Positions 52,077 to 61,228 of a DNA stretch of 64,000 nt are shown in pieces. Both the position numbers and the translations under genes were made by a program. The DNA comes from Pseudofrankia sp. DC12. GTDB taxonomy: Bacteria; Actinomycetota; Actinomycetes; Frankiales; Frankiaceae. Every line of letters begins with the position of its first letter. Position 1 is the first letter of the stretch. Under the pieces are notes generated by a model that worked only from the letters and a program-made list of their open reading frames with translations, did not search any database and was not told the origin of the DNA. The stretch covers positions 368,978 to 432,977 of the forward strand of contig NZ_KQ031391.1 of assembly GCF_000966285.1 (NCBI RefSeq), written 5' to 3'.

Positions 52077-52080
52077 ATCC

Positions 52081-52744
52081 CGCCGCTAGCTGGATTTGGC
52101 GCCGCTCTCGCCGTGTCCGAGAACCTACCAGATGGGCTTTCGCGCCGGTCCTGCGACCTGCGTTGAGCCATTTCCGGATCTGTCCTCGGAGCGAGTTCCC
52201 GTGTCGGTTCTCTCCGGCTTGCACCGGTGAACCGCCACCTACGGGACCTGAAGAACCGTACCTCATCCCCTTTTCGCCGGTCTCACCGGGGTCCGATGTC
52301 ACGGAGCTCCTGCGATGTCGCCGGCCCGGTGGGCCGGGACTCGTCCCGGCCGGTGAGGCGAGACGTAACGTTACACCCAGGCAAACCCGGTATGACGGGG
52401 GGCCGCTGTGACGGTCCGCACCCAGCGCGTCCGGCCTGGCCGAGCCCCGGTCCGTAGGCGCGCGGCGGCCGCCGGACCCGGCGCGGCGAACGTCCCGCCG
52501 CCTCACTACGGCGCCTGCCGCGCCGGCGGTCGCGAGACCGACGGCCGGATACAGGCGACTCGGACGGCTTCGGCGTTTCCCGGACACCCAGGACGGACCG
52601 ACGCGGTCCGGTCGCCTAGAGTCGGGCCTCCCGGGCTCGTGACCACCGCCGACGGGCGGACCGGCCGGTTCACCCCGTGACGGCATCCCGTGCGCGGCCG
52701 TCGGCGGCCACCGCCCGGCGCTACGAACGGTCAACGCGGACCGG
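52081..52744. other. 664-bp gene-free stretch upstream of rRNA promoter
   Basis: No credible coding sequence is seen on either strand. A 10-bp palindrome GTAACGTTAC lies at 52365-52374 and a GC-rich hairpin (GGCCGGGACTCGTCCCGGCC) just before it. The stretch may hold further rRNA promoters or activator sites. Confidence 0.5.
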
Positions 52745-53554
52745 ATGGCGACGAGTGAACGGACAGGCATCCCGATGAGCGACGGCGTGACCTCCTACGT
52801 ACGGACCAACCGGGCGCGCTGGAACGAGATCTCCGACGACTACCAGCGTTTCAACGCGCCGCGGATTCGCGGCCAGGCATTCACCGGCGACGTGGCCTGG
52901 GGCCTGTGGGGGCTGCCGGAGTCGGAGCTCGACATCTTCGGCGAGGTGGCCGGTCTCGACGTTCTGGAGATGGGCTGCGGCGGGAGCCAGTGGTCGACGG
53001 CGCTCTCCCGCCGTGGCGCGAACGCCGTCGGCCTCGACCTGTCCGAACGCCAGCTGGCCCACAGCCGTGAGCTGCAGAAGGAGACCGGGCTGGCCTTCCC
53101 GCTCGTCCAGGCGAGCGCCGAGGACGTCCCGTTCGCGGACCGCTCCTTTCACATCGTCTTCGCCGACCACGGCGCGTTCTCGTTCGCCGACCCGACCAGG
53201 GCCATTCCGGAGGCGGCCCGCATTCTGCGGCCGGGCGGGCTGCTCGCGTTCAGCCACATCAGCCCGTTGTACGAGATCACCGTCGCGGAGGGCGGTGACC
53301 ACGCGGGCCGGGCGCTGGCGCGCGACTACTTCGGCCTGCGGCTGTTCAGAGACGCCGATGGCCTCGTCAGCGCGAACCTCCCGTACGGTGAGTGGATCCG
53401 GCTTTTCCGGTCCTGTGGCCTGTTCGTCGAGGACCTGCTGGAGACCCGGCCGAAGGCGGATCCGAGCCTGACCGGACGTCAACGTGCCGACAACGAGTGG
53501 GCGCGCCGCTGGCCGTCGGAGTGCATCTGGCGGCTACGCCGGTCCTCCTGCTGA
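52745..53554 (+). CDS. class I SAM-dependent methyltransferase
   Basis: This 269-residue protein has motif I VLEMGCGGSQWSTALSRRGA (20), motif II GLDLSERQLA, and post-motif segments FHIVFADHGAFSFADP and ARILRPGGLLAFSHIS. It belongs to the UbiE/Methyltransf_11 group, acting on a small molecule. The N-terminal RTNRARWNEISDDYQRFNA is typical for this subfamily. ATG 52745 or 52775 could be used. Substrate unknown; it stands alone upstream of the rRNA region and points away from it. Confidence 0.88.
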   Translation: MATSERTGIPMSDGVTSYVRTNRARWNEISDDYQRFNAPRIRGQAFTGDVAWGLWGLPESELDIFGEVAGLDVLEMGCGGSQWSTALSRRGANAVGLDLSERQLAHSRELQKETGLAFPLVQASAEDVPFADRSFHIVFADHGAFSFADPTRAIPEAARILRPGGLLAFSHISPLYEITVAEGGDHAGRALARDYFGLRLFRDADGLVSANLPYGEWIRLFRSCGLFVEDLLETRPKADPSLTGRQRADNEWARRWPSECIWRLRRSSC

Positions 53555-53632
53555 CCATCGGCGATCCAACGGACCGGCTGCCCGGTCCCGGCGACTCGCC
53601 AGCCAGATCGGACCGGTCCGGCCGAGGCGGGC

Positions 53633-54613
53633 TCAGGCGAACACGATCGTCGTGTTGCTGTGCACGATGACCCGGTCCTCCAGATGCCAACCGACCGCCC
53701 GGGCGAGCACGGCCCGCTCCACATGACGGCCGATCCGACGTAGGTCCGCGACCTGGTGGCGGTGGTCCACCCGCTCGATGTCCTGCTCGATGATCGGCCC
53801 GGCGTCCAGGTCGGCGATGACGTAGTGCGCCGTCGCGCCGATGAGCTTCACTCCGCGTCTGGCCGCCGCACCGTACGGGTCGGCACCCACGAAGGCCGGC
53901 AGGAAGCTGTGGTGGATGTTGATGACCCGTTCCGGATAGGCCGCGAGGAACCGGGGCGTGAGGATCTGCATGTACCGGGCGAGCACCACGAGGTCGACCT
54001 CGCCGTCAAGCAGGTCTAGTGCCCGCGCCTCGGCCTCGTCCCGGGTCGTCGCCGTCACCGGCACGTGACGGAACGGGATGCCCCAGTCCGTGGCGACGGT
54101 CCGCAGGTCCTCGTGGTTGGAGACGACCATCCGGACGTCCATCGCCAGCTCGCCCGCATGGGTGCGCCACAGCAGCTCCTGCAGCGCGTGGTCGGCCTTC
54201 GACACGAAGATCGCGACCCGCTGCCGGGCCGCCGGGGTGGCCACCCGCCACCGCATCCCGCCGCCCATCGCAGGCTCCGCGGCGATCGTGGCCAGCCCGT
54301 CCTCGATCGCGGCCAGGCCGGTCGCGAGCCGCTCGCGGTGGAACTCGATGCGCAGGAAGAAGGTGCCGCCGAACGGGTCGGTCGAGTACTGCTGCAGCTC
54401 CGTGATGTTCGCGCCGTGGCGGAAGAGCAGGCCCGAGATGGCGGCGACGATCCCCGGCCGGTCCGGGCAGGTCACGAGCACCCGCCCGACGTCCCGGTAC
54501 CGCTCGGCATGCGCCGCCACGGCGGCCGCGGGCACCAGCGGCCGGACCGGCACCAGGGGCTCGGCGGAGCTCATCGGCTGGGCTGGCCCGCGCGTGCCTT
54601 CACCGTCCATCAC
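53633..54613 (-). CDS. purU: formyltetrahydrofolate deformylase
   Basis: PurU hydrolyses 10-formyl-THF to THF and formate. The N-terminal ACT domain reads VLVTCPDRPGIVAAISGLLF (20) and GANITELQQYSTDPFGGTFF (20). The C-terminal formyltransferase-like domain carries VLARYMQILTPRFL, then the catalytic INIHHSFLPAFVGADPY and the family HYV and DxGPII elements (ATAHYVIADLDAGPIIEQD). Several ATG codons near the start (54613, 54610, 54571) leave the first 20 residues uncertain. Confidence 0.94.
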   Translation of the reverse strand: MMDGEGTRGPAQPMSSAEPLVPVRPLVPAAAVAAHAERYRDVGRVLVTCPDRPGIVAAISGLLFRHGANITELQQYSTDPFGGTFFLRIEFHRERLATGLAAIEDGLATIAAEPAMGGGMRWRVATPAARQRVAIFVSKADHALQELLWRTHAGELAMDVRMVVSNHEDLRTVATDWGIPFRHVPVTATTRDEAEARALDLLDGEVDLVVLARYMQILTPRFLAAYPERVINIHHSFLPAFVGADPYGAAARRGVKLIGATAHYVIADLDAGPIIEQDIERVDHRHQVADLRRIGRHVERAVLARAVGWHLEDRVIVHSNTTIVFA

Positions 54614-54914
54614 CGGACGATGATGTCCCGGACCGGCCCGGCCGGTCGAGCCCAGCGCCGGTCGGCGCGTCGAACCGCCCCGGCCCCGAGGAGCTCAGCT
54701 GGTGTCCGGCCAGCTGGAGCCACGGCGCGAGCGGCTCAGCGCTCGACGAAGAGGCTCTCGGCGTCGCCGGCCGGACCGGCCGGTCCGGCGGCGGCCCGTT
54801 CCACCGTCCGCGCGCTGCTGTCGACCACGGGCCGGCCGTAGGCCGTCCGGGCGCGCCCTGGGGCACAGGGTGGCGTCCGTCACGTCCCGGCGGCTGGTCG
54901 GGCGCGGCCAGGCC

Positions 54915-54971
54915 TCGGGACCCTCAGCTCGCATCGGGACCCTCAGCTCGCATCGGGACCCTCAGCTCGCC
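54915..54971. repeat. three tandem copies of a 19-bp repeat
   Basis: Unit TCGGGACCCTCAGCTCGCA is repeated three times without gaps; only the last base of copy three differs. It lies in the 515-bp gene-free stretch between purU and the universal stress gene. Confidence 0.85.
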
Positions 54972-55082
54972 TCGGCGCCCAACCAGGCCGTTCGGCCCAG
55001 GCGTCATGAGGCGAACAGGCCGAGCTGGTGGGCTCGCTGGTAGCGGTTTCGGGACCGGCTTCGCGGGTTAGCTGGTTCTTGA

Positions 55083-55110
55083 GGGGACAGCGACGTCCAG
55101 CGACGTCCCC
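55083..55110. promoter_or_regulatory. possible operator upstream of universal stress gene
   Basis: GGGGAC and GTCCCC flank two direct copies of CAGCGACGTCC, ending 18 bases before the ATG. The layout suits a regulator site; it is only loosely like a DevR box. Confidence 0.35.
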
Positions 55111-55128
55111 GGACCAGGAGGAACAGCC

Positions 55129-55581
55129 ATGAGCACTGGCGGCGAGGCGCGGCGGATTGTTGCCGGTATCGACGGGTCGGTGGAGTCGTTGGAGGCGCTG
55201 CGCTGGGCGGCCCGGGAGGCGGAGCTGCGCGGGGCCGACCTGCTGGTCGTGCTGGCGTGGCAGGTGCCGGTCGGCAGCCCGTACGTGCCGGCCGTCCCGC
55301 TGGACGCGCAGACCTTGGAGGACGGCGCGAAGCAGGCACTCGAGCACGCGCTCGGCGAGGTGTTCGGCGCGAAGCTGCCCGACGGGGTGAGCGCCGAGAT
55401 CCGGCAGGGCCCGGCCTCGGCCGTGCTGATCGAGGCCGGCAAGCAGGCCGACCTGCTGATCGTCGGCTCGCGCGGGCACGGCGGGTTCGTGGGCGCGCTG
55501 CTGGGCTCGGTGAGCACGGCGATCTTGCATCACGCCCCCTGCCCGGTGCTCGTCGTCCGCGAGCGGCACAACGACGCCTGA
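55129..55581 (+). CDS. universal stress protein (UspA family, ATP-binding type)
   Basis: A single 150-residue Usp domain: RRIVAGIDGSVESLEALRWA (20) at the start, and the ATP-binding motif GSRGHGGFVGALLGSVST near the end, with the final strand CPVLVVRER. In mycobacteria such proteins accumulate in hypoxia or stasis; the same role here is inferred. AGGAGG is seven bases upstream of the ATG. Confidence 0.93.
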   Translation: MSTGGEARRIVAGIDGSVESLEALRWAAREAELRGADLLVVLAWQVPVGSPYVPAVPLDAQTLEDGAKQALEHALGEVFGAKLPDGVSAEIRQGPASAVLIEAGKQADLLIVGSRGHGGFVGALLGSVSTAILHHAPCPVLVVRERHNDA

Positions 55582-55823
55582 CGGGGCCTGTTCGAGAGCT
55601 GAGGATCCGAAATGAAATAACTTGCGCATCGTGAGCCTTCTTCGGGCCTACGACCTGCGAAGATAGCCCCGCGCATGCATTTGTTGTTCCATTACGACTC
55701 CTGAACATCGCCGCTACCCCATCGCTACGCGGGCCACTGTCCGGACAATCACTGTCCCAACGCGTGGCTGGCCGATTACGGTTGCACCGTCCAGAACCGA
55801 GATCGGCCGCGAGGTGATGGCGC

Positions 55824-57773
55824 GTGACGTCGAACGAGCAGGCCGGGCAGGCCCCGAAGAACTCGGCCGAGCCGGCCGTCGGCATCGACTTCGGGACGAC
55901 GAACTCGGCCGTCGGCATCGTCCAGGCCGGCCGGGTCCGGCTGGTGCCGAGCGCCGAGGGCACCCTGTCCACCCCGAGCGTCGTCGCGTTCACCGCGGAC
56001 GGGCCGCTGATCGGCGCGGCGGCCGTCCGCCAGGCGGTCACCAACCCCGAGCACACGATCCGGTCGGTGAAGCTGCGGCTCGGCACCGACTGGTCGCACG
56101 AGCACGACGGCACCCGCTACTCGGCCGAGGAGATCGCGGCGCTGCTGCTGAAACGGCTGCACGCGGACGTACAGGAATACACCGGAAGCGCGATCGGCAG
56201 CGCCGTCCTCACCGTCCCGGCCTATTTCAGCCACGTGCAGCGGCGGGCCCTCGAGGAGGCCGCCCGGATGGCCGGCATCGACGTGGCCCGCATCGTCAGC
56301 GAACCGACGGCCACCGCCATCGCCCACGGCCTGCACCGGGCACAGGAGGAGCGCAGCCTGGTCTTCGACCTCGGCGGCGGCACGTTCGACGTCTCGCTGG
56401 TGGAGATCGGCGCCGGCGTGTGCGAGGTGAAGGCGACCGCGGGAGACAACCACCTCGGCGGCGACAACTGGGACCAGGCCCTCGTCGACCACCTCGTCGA
56501 CCGGGTCCGGGACGACCACGGCGTGGACGTCAGCGGCGACCCGAAGGCGCTGGCGCGGCTGCGGGAGGCCGCCGAGACGGCCAGGATCGACCTGTCCGCC
56601 GCCACGACGGCGCACGTCTTCCTGCCCTACCTGGCCGGTGTCGGCGGTGACGCCGTGCACCTGGACCTGACGGTCGGCCGGGCCGAGCTCGAGACGATCA
56701 CCCAGACGATCCTGGAGCGGTGTCGGGATCCCTTCGAACGGGTCTTACGCGACGGCGCGATGCGGACCATCGAGATCGACCACGTGATCCTGGTGGGCGG
56801 CGCGGCCCGCATGCCGGCGGTGGGCGCCTTCGTCCAGAAGCTGGCCGGGCAGCCGCCACACCGAACCATCTCCGAAGGCGTCGTGACCGGCGCCGCCCTG
56901 CAGGCGGCCGGCCTCGTCGGGCAGGTCAAGAACCTGCGGCTCCATGACGTCATCCCGGCCTCGGTCGGCGTCGAGCAGGTCGGCGGGCTCTACCTGCCGA
57001 TCATCGTGCGCAACACGACCATCCCGACCCGCCGCCGCCAGATCCTGACGACGACCGTCGACAACCAGAGCACGGTTGCCGTGCTCGTTGTCGAGTCCGA
57101 GGAGGACCGGGCCGGACGCGACGACGCCCTCGCCCTCGCTCGGCTCGACGTCACCGGACTGGCGCCGGCCCCCGCGTTCGCGCACCGGATCGACATCCTG
57201 TTCGACGTCGACGCGGGCGGCACGCTGCGGGTGACCGCGACCGACCTCGGCACCGGCCGGACCGAGACCCGCGTCATCGACCGTGCCAGCGCACGCGAGG
57301 CCGGCCGCGCGCGGCGGCCGGCCGCGATCGACGGCGGCCGCGACCTGGACAACCTCCCGATCGTCACCAGCAGCGTCTCCTACCCGCTGGGCATCGAGAT
57401 CGCCGGCGGCAGGTTCCACGAGGTCATCACGGCGAACCAGTCCGTCCCGGTCCGCGAGTCGGTCCTCGTCACGAACACCTCGACCGGCCAGCGGGCGATC
57501 ACCGTGCACGTCGTGGAGAACGGCGGCCGGTTCGTACCCGGCGGCACCTTCCGGCGAGTCCGGCGCTTCGAGCTGACGGGCCTCGCGGTGACGGACCCGC
57601 GGACGGCCCGGGTCGAGATCGTGCTGGCCGTGGACCGGCGTCGCCAGCTCACCATCCACGCCCGCGACCTCGCCTCCGGCAGCGACCACACCGAACGCGT
57701 CGACCTCGCGCAGACGTTCCAGGAGCCGGTCACCCTCAACGGCTCGGCCCCCGGACTCCCCGTCGTCTTCTGA
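55824..57773 (+). CDS. Hsp70-like protein with two substrate-binding beta domains and no lid
   Basis: The ATPase domain (residues 17-370) has all three phosphate motifs: VGIDFGTTNSAVG, VFDLGGGTFDVSLVE and ILVGGAARMPAV. The linker and first SBD-beta (about 373-486) match DnaK: IPASVGVE, IPTRRRQILTTTVDNQS, FDVDAGGTLRVTATDLGTG. A second SBD-beta-like unit follows (about 518-625): SYPLGIEIAGG, VPVRESVLVTNTSTGQRAI, RRFELTGLAVTD. The helical lid normally at residues 510-640 is missing. GTG 55824 is preceded by GAGGTGATG. It is not the housekeeping DnaK; no grpE or dnaJ is near. Confidence 0.85.
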   Translation: MTSNEQAGQAPKNSAEPAVGIDFGTTNSAVGIVQAGRVRLVPSAEGTLSTPSVVAFTADGPLIGAAAVRQAVTNPEHTIRSVKLRLGTDWSHEHDGTRYSAEEIAALLLKRLHADVQEYTGSAIGSAVLTVPAYFSHVQRRALEEAARMAGIDVARIVSEPTATAIAHGLHRAQEERSLVFDLGGGTFDVSLVEIGAGVCEVKATAGDNHLGGDNWDQALVDHLVDRVRDDHGVDVSGDPKALARLREAAETARIDLSAATTAHVFLPYLAGVGGDAVHLDLTVGRAELETITQTILERCRDPFERVLRDGAMRTIEIDHVILVGGAARMPAVGAFVQKLAGQPPHRTISEGVVTGAALQAAGLVGQVKNLRLHDVIPASVGVEQVGGLYLPIIVRNTTIPTRRRQILTTTVDNQSTVAVLVVESEEDRAGRDDALALARLDVTGLAPAPAFAHRIDILFDVDAGGTLRVTATDLGTGRTETRVIDRASAREAGRARRPAAIDGGRDLDNLPIVTSSVSYPLGIEIAGGRFHEVITANQSVPVRESVLVTNTSTGQRAITVHVVENGGRFVPGGTFRRVRRFELTGLAVTDPRTARVEIVLAVDRRRQLTIHARDLASGSDHTERVDLAQTFQEPVTLNGSAPGLPVVF

Positions 57774-57901
57774 CCGGGATGACAGCCAGGGTTGGGCCGG
57801 TTCGCCATCACCACGGGCCTGGCGACGTCGAGTCCTTCCTCGTGGCCGTCCGCACGAACACTCTGACGACCACGAGGCGTGACCGGGCTACTCCACCGGC
57901 A

Positions 57902-58486
57902 CTAGACGACCGGTAGCGGGGGCAACGGCAGCGGGAGGGCCGGCAGGCCGTCGATGCTCTCGGCGTTGAAGTCCTTCTTCGCGCAGTAGGCGGCGAACTC
58001 GTCGTCGGTCTTGCGGCCGAAGTAGCCGGTGTGGGTCGAGCGGTCGCCGGTGTACTCCAGGTTCGGCACCTTGTAGCCGCAGCTGTCGCTGACCTGCTCC
58101 GCGGCCACCACCACGACCGCCCGCACGCTCGGCTGGCCGGGGTTGGGGAACCGGGCGAGCAGCTCGGGGAAGCGCGGGTCGTCCCGGAACACGGGCTCAC
58201 CGTGCCCGTGTACCCGCACGATCTTCGGTGGCCCGGCGAACGCGCACCACATCAGCGTGATCCGCCCGTTCTCCCGCAGGTGCGCGATCGTCTCCGCGTG
58301 GCTGCCGCCGAGATCGAGGTAGGCCACGGTGTGCTCGTCGAACACGGCGAACGTGTCGGCCCCGCCCTTGGGCGACAGGTTCACCCGCCCGTCCCCGCTC
58401 AGCGGCGCGGTCGCCACGAAGAACACCGGCTGGGTCTCGACGAACTCCCGCAGCCGCCCGTCGATCCCGTCATAGACCTTGCCCAT
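57902..58486 (-). CDS. pyridoxamine 5'-phosphate oxidase-fold flavin/F420-type protein
   Basis: This 194-residue split-barrel protein has VFFVATAPLSGDGRVNLSPK (20), VAYLDLGGSHAETIAHLREN (20) and ITLMWCAFAGPPKIVRVHG. It fits PPOX-type FMN-binding proteins annotated as pyridoxamine oxidase-related or F420-dependent reductases; the reaction is not known. ATG 58486 begins MGKVYDGIDGRLREFVETQP. No operon partner. Confidence 0.85.
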   Translation of the reverse strand: MGKVYDGIDGRLREFVETQPVFFVATAPLSGDGRVNLSPKGGADTFAVFDEHTVAYLDLGGSHAETIAHLRENGRITLMWCAFAGPPKIVRVHGHGEPVFRDDPRFPELLARFPNPGQPSVRAVVVVAAEQVSDSCGYKVPNLEYTGDRSTHTGYFGRKTDDEFAAYCAKKDFNAESIDGLPALPLPLPPLPVV

Positions 58487-58662
58487 GCCCCGATTGTCCG
58501 CCAACCGGGCCGGTCCGGCACCCAGGTTTGCGCCGAGCGGTGTCGGCTGCTCGATGTTCGTCGAGGATCGTTTGGGGGGAAAGAGCCTTTGGCGGACCGA
58601 AGTCCGTTGCGGACGCGTGACCCGAGCGCGGACTGTCGGGCAGAGCAGAAAGGGACTCGAGC

Positions 58663-58995
58663 GTGGATCACAGCTTGGGCACCGTGGCACTGGTGATCCT
58701 CATCGGGCTCGGCCTCGTCGTGCTCGCGATGGTCGTCAGCGGTGCGTTCGTGCTGGTGAAGTACCGGGTGCCGCTACGCGGGATCGTCGCCGCGGTCGGC
58801 GCGCTCACCTATCTGGTCTCCCCCGTCGACGCGATCCCTGAGATCATCTTCGGGCCGTTCGGCTACATCGATGACGGTGGCATCCTGCTCGCCGCCGCCT
58901 ACTACATCTCCCGCCTGGTCGCCGCCCGCCGCGCGGCCGTCGCGGGGCACCCGGAGATCGAGGCCTCCCCCGGCCGCCGCCGGCGCCGAAGCTAG
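58663..58995 (+). CDS. DUF1232 (YkvA-like) membrane protein
   Basis: This 110-residue protein starts with one hydrophobic segment (TVALVILIGLGLVVLAMVVS, 20), followed by the DUF1232 motif TYLVSPVDAIPEIIFGPFGY (20) and IDDGGILLAAAYYI. Members are small membrane proteins of unknown role. The tail is basic. GTG 58663 has AAAGGGA upstream. Confidence 0.85.
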   Translation: MDHSLGTVALVILIGLGLVVLAMVVSGAFVLVKYRVPLRGIVAAVGALTYLVSPVDAIPEIIFGPFGYIDDGGILLAAAYYISRLVAARRAAVAGHPEIEASPGRRRRRS

Positions 58996-59002
58996 CCGCG
59001 GG

Positions 59003-61228
59003 TCAGCGGCCGCGTCTGCCGTCGCGGGCGGCCAGGCCGGCGAGGTAGGCGTTGTACTGGTCGAACTCGTCGTCGTCGCCGCGGTCCATCCGGGCGTCCT
59101 TCGCGCGGGCGCGCCGTTCGTCGGTGCGGGCCCACTGGAAGACGAGTACGGCGATGACGGCCACGCCGGGCAGCTCGCCGAAGCTCCAGGCCATCCCGCC
59201 GCCGAGGTGCTGGTCGGTCAGCGGCGAGGCGCCCCAGGTCCGGGTGAGCAGCGAGTAGTAGGAGCTACCGATCACGCTGCCGGACATCATCAGGATGATC
59301 CCGAAGAAGGTGTGCACGGCGGACGCGGTGAACAGCAGGATGATCCGGATCGGGTGGCTCGGCCGCTTCGGGCCCGGGTCGACGCCGATGAGGATCCAGA
59401 AGAACAGATAGCCGACGACCAGGAAGTGGACCATCATCGCCAGGTGCGCGAGGTGGTTGCGCAGCACCCAGCCGAACAGCGGCGTCAGGTAGAGCACGTA
59501 GAGCGACACCGAGAACAGCGCCCAGGCGACCAGCGGGTTGCCGACGAAGCCCAGCCAGCGGCTGTTCACCATCCGCAGCAGCCAGGCCCGGGCGCTGCGG
59601 GTCGTTCCGGTCACCCCGGTCGGCAGCGCGCGCAGCGCCAGCGTCACGGGCGCGCCCAGGTTCAGCAGGATCGGCGCGAGCATCATCAACAGCAGGTGCT
59701 GGACCATGTGGACGCTGAACAGCACCCGGCCGTAGCGGCCCAGGCCGCTGCTGGTCGCGAACGCGATGACGGCCATCCCGCACGCCCAGCTCACCGTCCG
59801 GCCGATCGGCCAGGGCGCGCCCGCGCGGCGCAGCCGCACCGCGCCGACGAGGTAGAGCCAGGTCCCGAGCAGGACGATCGTGCCGGAGAGCAGGTCGGGC
59901 CTGGCCTCCGTGAAGACCCGGGCGATACTGATCGCCGGCGGCATCGGGTAGCCGAGGATCGCGACGACCGGGTTGTCGGAGGTGGCGCCGTCGGCGGCGG
60001 CCGGCGTCGCCGTGCGGGACAGTCCCGCGCCGAGCGCGATCGCGACCCCCATCAGCGTGACCTCGGCGGCGCCGAGGCGCAGGAAGGGCCGGCGCGCGGC
60101 GACCACGGTGGCCTGATCCGCCGGGGCGGCTCCGTTCGCTGGCACCGCGGCGCTGGCCGCGAGGCGGCGGATCGTGAACTGGCGGTGGGCCGCTCCGCAG
60201 CCCGCGAGGAGTACCAGCGCGACCGTCTTCGCGATCACCAGGTTGCCGTACCGGCTGTCGAAGAGGGCGTCGAACGCGACGACCCGCACGTAGGCGTTGA
60301 CGACGCCGCTGATCGTGACGACGACCAGGCACAGCCCCGCGATCCCGCTATAGCGGCGGACGGCGGTCAGCAGCTCCGGCCCGGTCAGCGACCGGCCGCC
60401 GAGCAGCAGCGCGGCGAGCCCGCCCACCCAGGCCGACACGGACAGGACGTGCAGGCCGCCGCTGACCGTCGCGAGGTCGTGGCCGCCGGAGCCGTGCGCG
60501 TGCCCGGTCATCGCGACGGGCAGCAGCGCGAAGAGCGCTGTCGCGGTCAGCCAGGCGGACGTGTCGAGCTTGCGCGCCACGCCCGCGCCGACGGCGATCG
60601 CGAACGCGATCGCGGCGACGATGAGCAGCGCCCGCGGCTGGGGCACCGCGTCGATCACGTTGCCGACGTCGTGCGCGGTGAGGGCCGCCGGCAGCGGCTT
60701 GCCGATCAGGTCGGAGACGGTGAAGGCGAACTGGGCCAGCGACGCGACGCACCACACCCAGGCGGTGACGGACGCCCACCGCAGCATTCGTCGCCCCGCG
60801 GTGCCCGGCCTGCCACCGGCAGCCGGGAACAGGAACGCGGCCGCGAGCAGCGCGCCGACGGTGCCGACTCCGGCGGTGTCGCACAGCAGCCGGCTGATCG
60901 GCAGTCCCCACCCGGTGACCAGGCCCGGATCGGCCCCGGCCAGGTCGGCTGGCAGGCGCTTCGGCGCCGAGCCGCCAACCTCCAGCACGAGGACGAGGGT
61001 CGCCAACATCGCGACGCCGCCCCCGAGCACTCCGGCGACGACCGGCCACCGCCCACCAGAACCGGCGCCCACCGAGGTGGCCGGCGCAGGAGTGATCGGC
61101 GCAGGAGTAGTCGAGCCACGGCTCTCGGCAGGGAGCGCGACCGGTCCGGCCGACACCGGCTTGGGTTCGCTGGGCACCGTCCCGGTAGCCGGCGCGGACA
61201 CGACGGTGGACGCGTGGTCAGGCTCCAT
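59003..61228 (-). CDS. CopD-CtaG fusion (copper import / cytochrome oxidase copper delivery)
   Basis: At 741 residues this membrane protein joins two families. The N-terminal part resembles CopD (LHVLSVSAWVGGLAALLLGG and VTISGVVNAYVRV, about residues 240-310). The C-terminal part is a Caa3 CtaG domain: VHMVQHLLLMMLAPILLNLG (20), LRNHLAHLAMMVHFLVVGYL (20), GVDPGPKRPSHPIRI and VHTFFGIILMM. The role is moving copper across the membrane to cytochrome oxidase. It overlaps copC by 11 bases, and the pair acts together. The N-terminal 60 residues are Pro/Ala-rich. Confidence 0.9.
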   Translation of the reverse strand: MEPDHASTVVSAPATGTVPSEPKPVSAGPVALPAESRGSTTPAPITPAPATSVGAGSGGRWPVVAGVLGGGVAMLATLVLVLEVGGSAPKRLPADLAGADPGLVTGWGLPISRLLCDTAGVGTVGALLAAAFLFPAAGGRPGTAGRRMLRWASVTAWVWCVASLAQFAFTVSDLIGKPLPAALTAHDVGNVIDAVPQPRALLIVAAIAFAIAVGAGVARKLDTSAWLTATALFALLPVAMTGHAHGSGGHDLATVSGGLHVLSVSAWVGGLAALLLGGRSLTGPELLTAVRRYSGIAGLCLVVVTISGVVNAYVRVVAFDALFDSRYGNLVIAKTVALVLLAGCGAAHRQFTIRRLAASAAVPANGAAPADQATVVAARRPFLRLGAAEVTLMGVAIALGAGLSRTATPAAADGATSDNPVVAILGYPMPPAISIARVFTEARPDLLSGTIVLLGTWLYLVGAVRLRRAGAPWPIGRTVSWACGMAVIAFATSSGLGRYGRVLFSVHMVQHLLLMMLAPILLNLGAPVTLALRALPTGVTGTTRSARAWLLRMVNSRWLGFVGNPLVAWALFSVSLYVLYLTPLFGWVLRNHLAHLAMMVHFLVVGYLFFWILIGVDPGPKRPSHPIRIILLFTASAVHTFFGIILMMSGSVIGSSYYSLLTRTWGASPLTDQHLGGGMAWSFGELPGVAVIAVLVFQWARTDERRARAKDARMDRGDDDEFDQYNAYLAGLAARDGRRGR

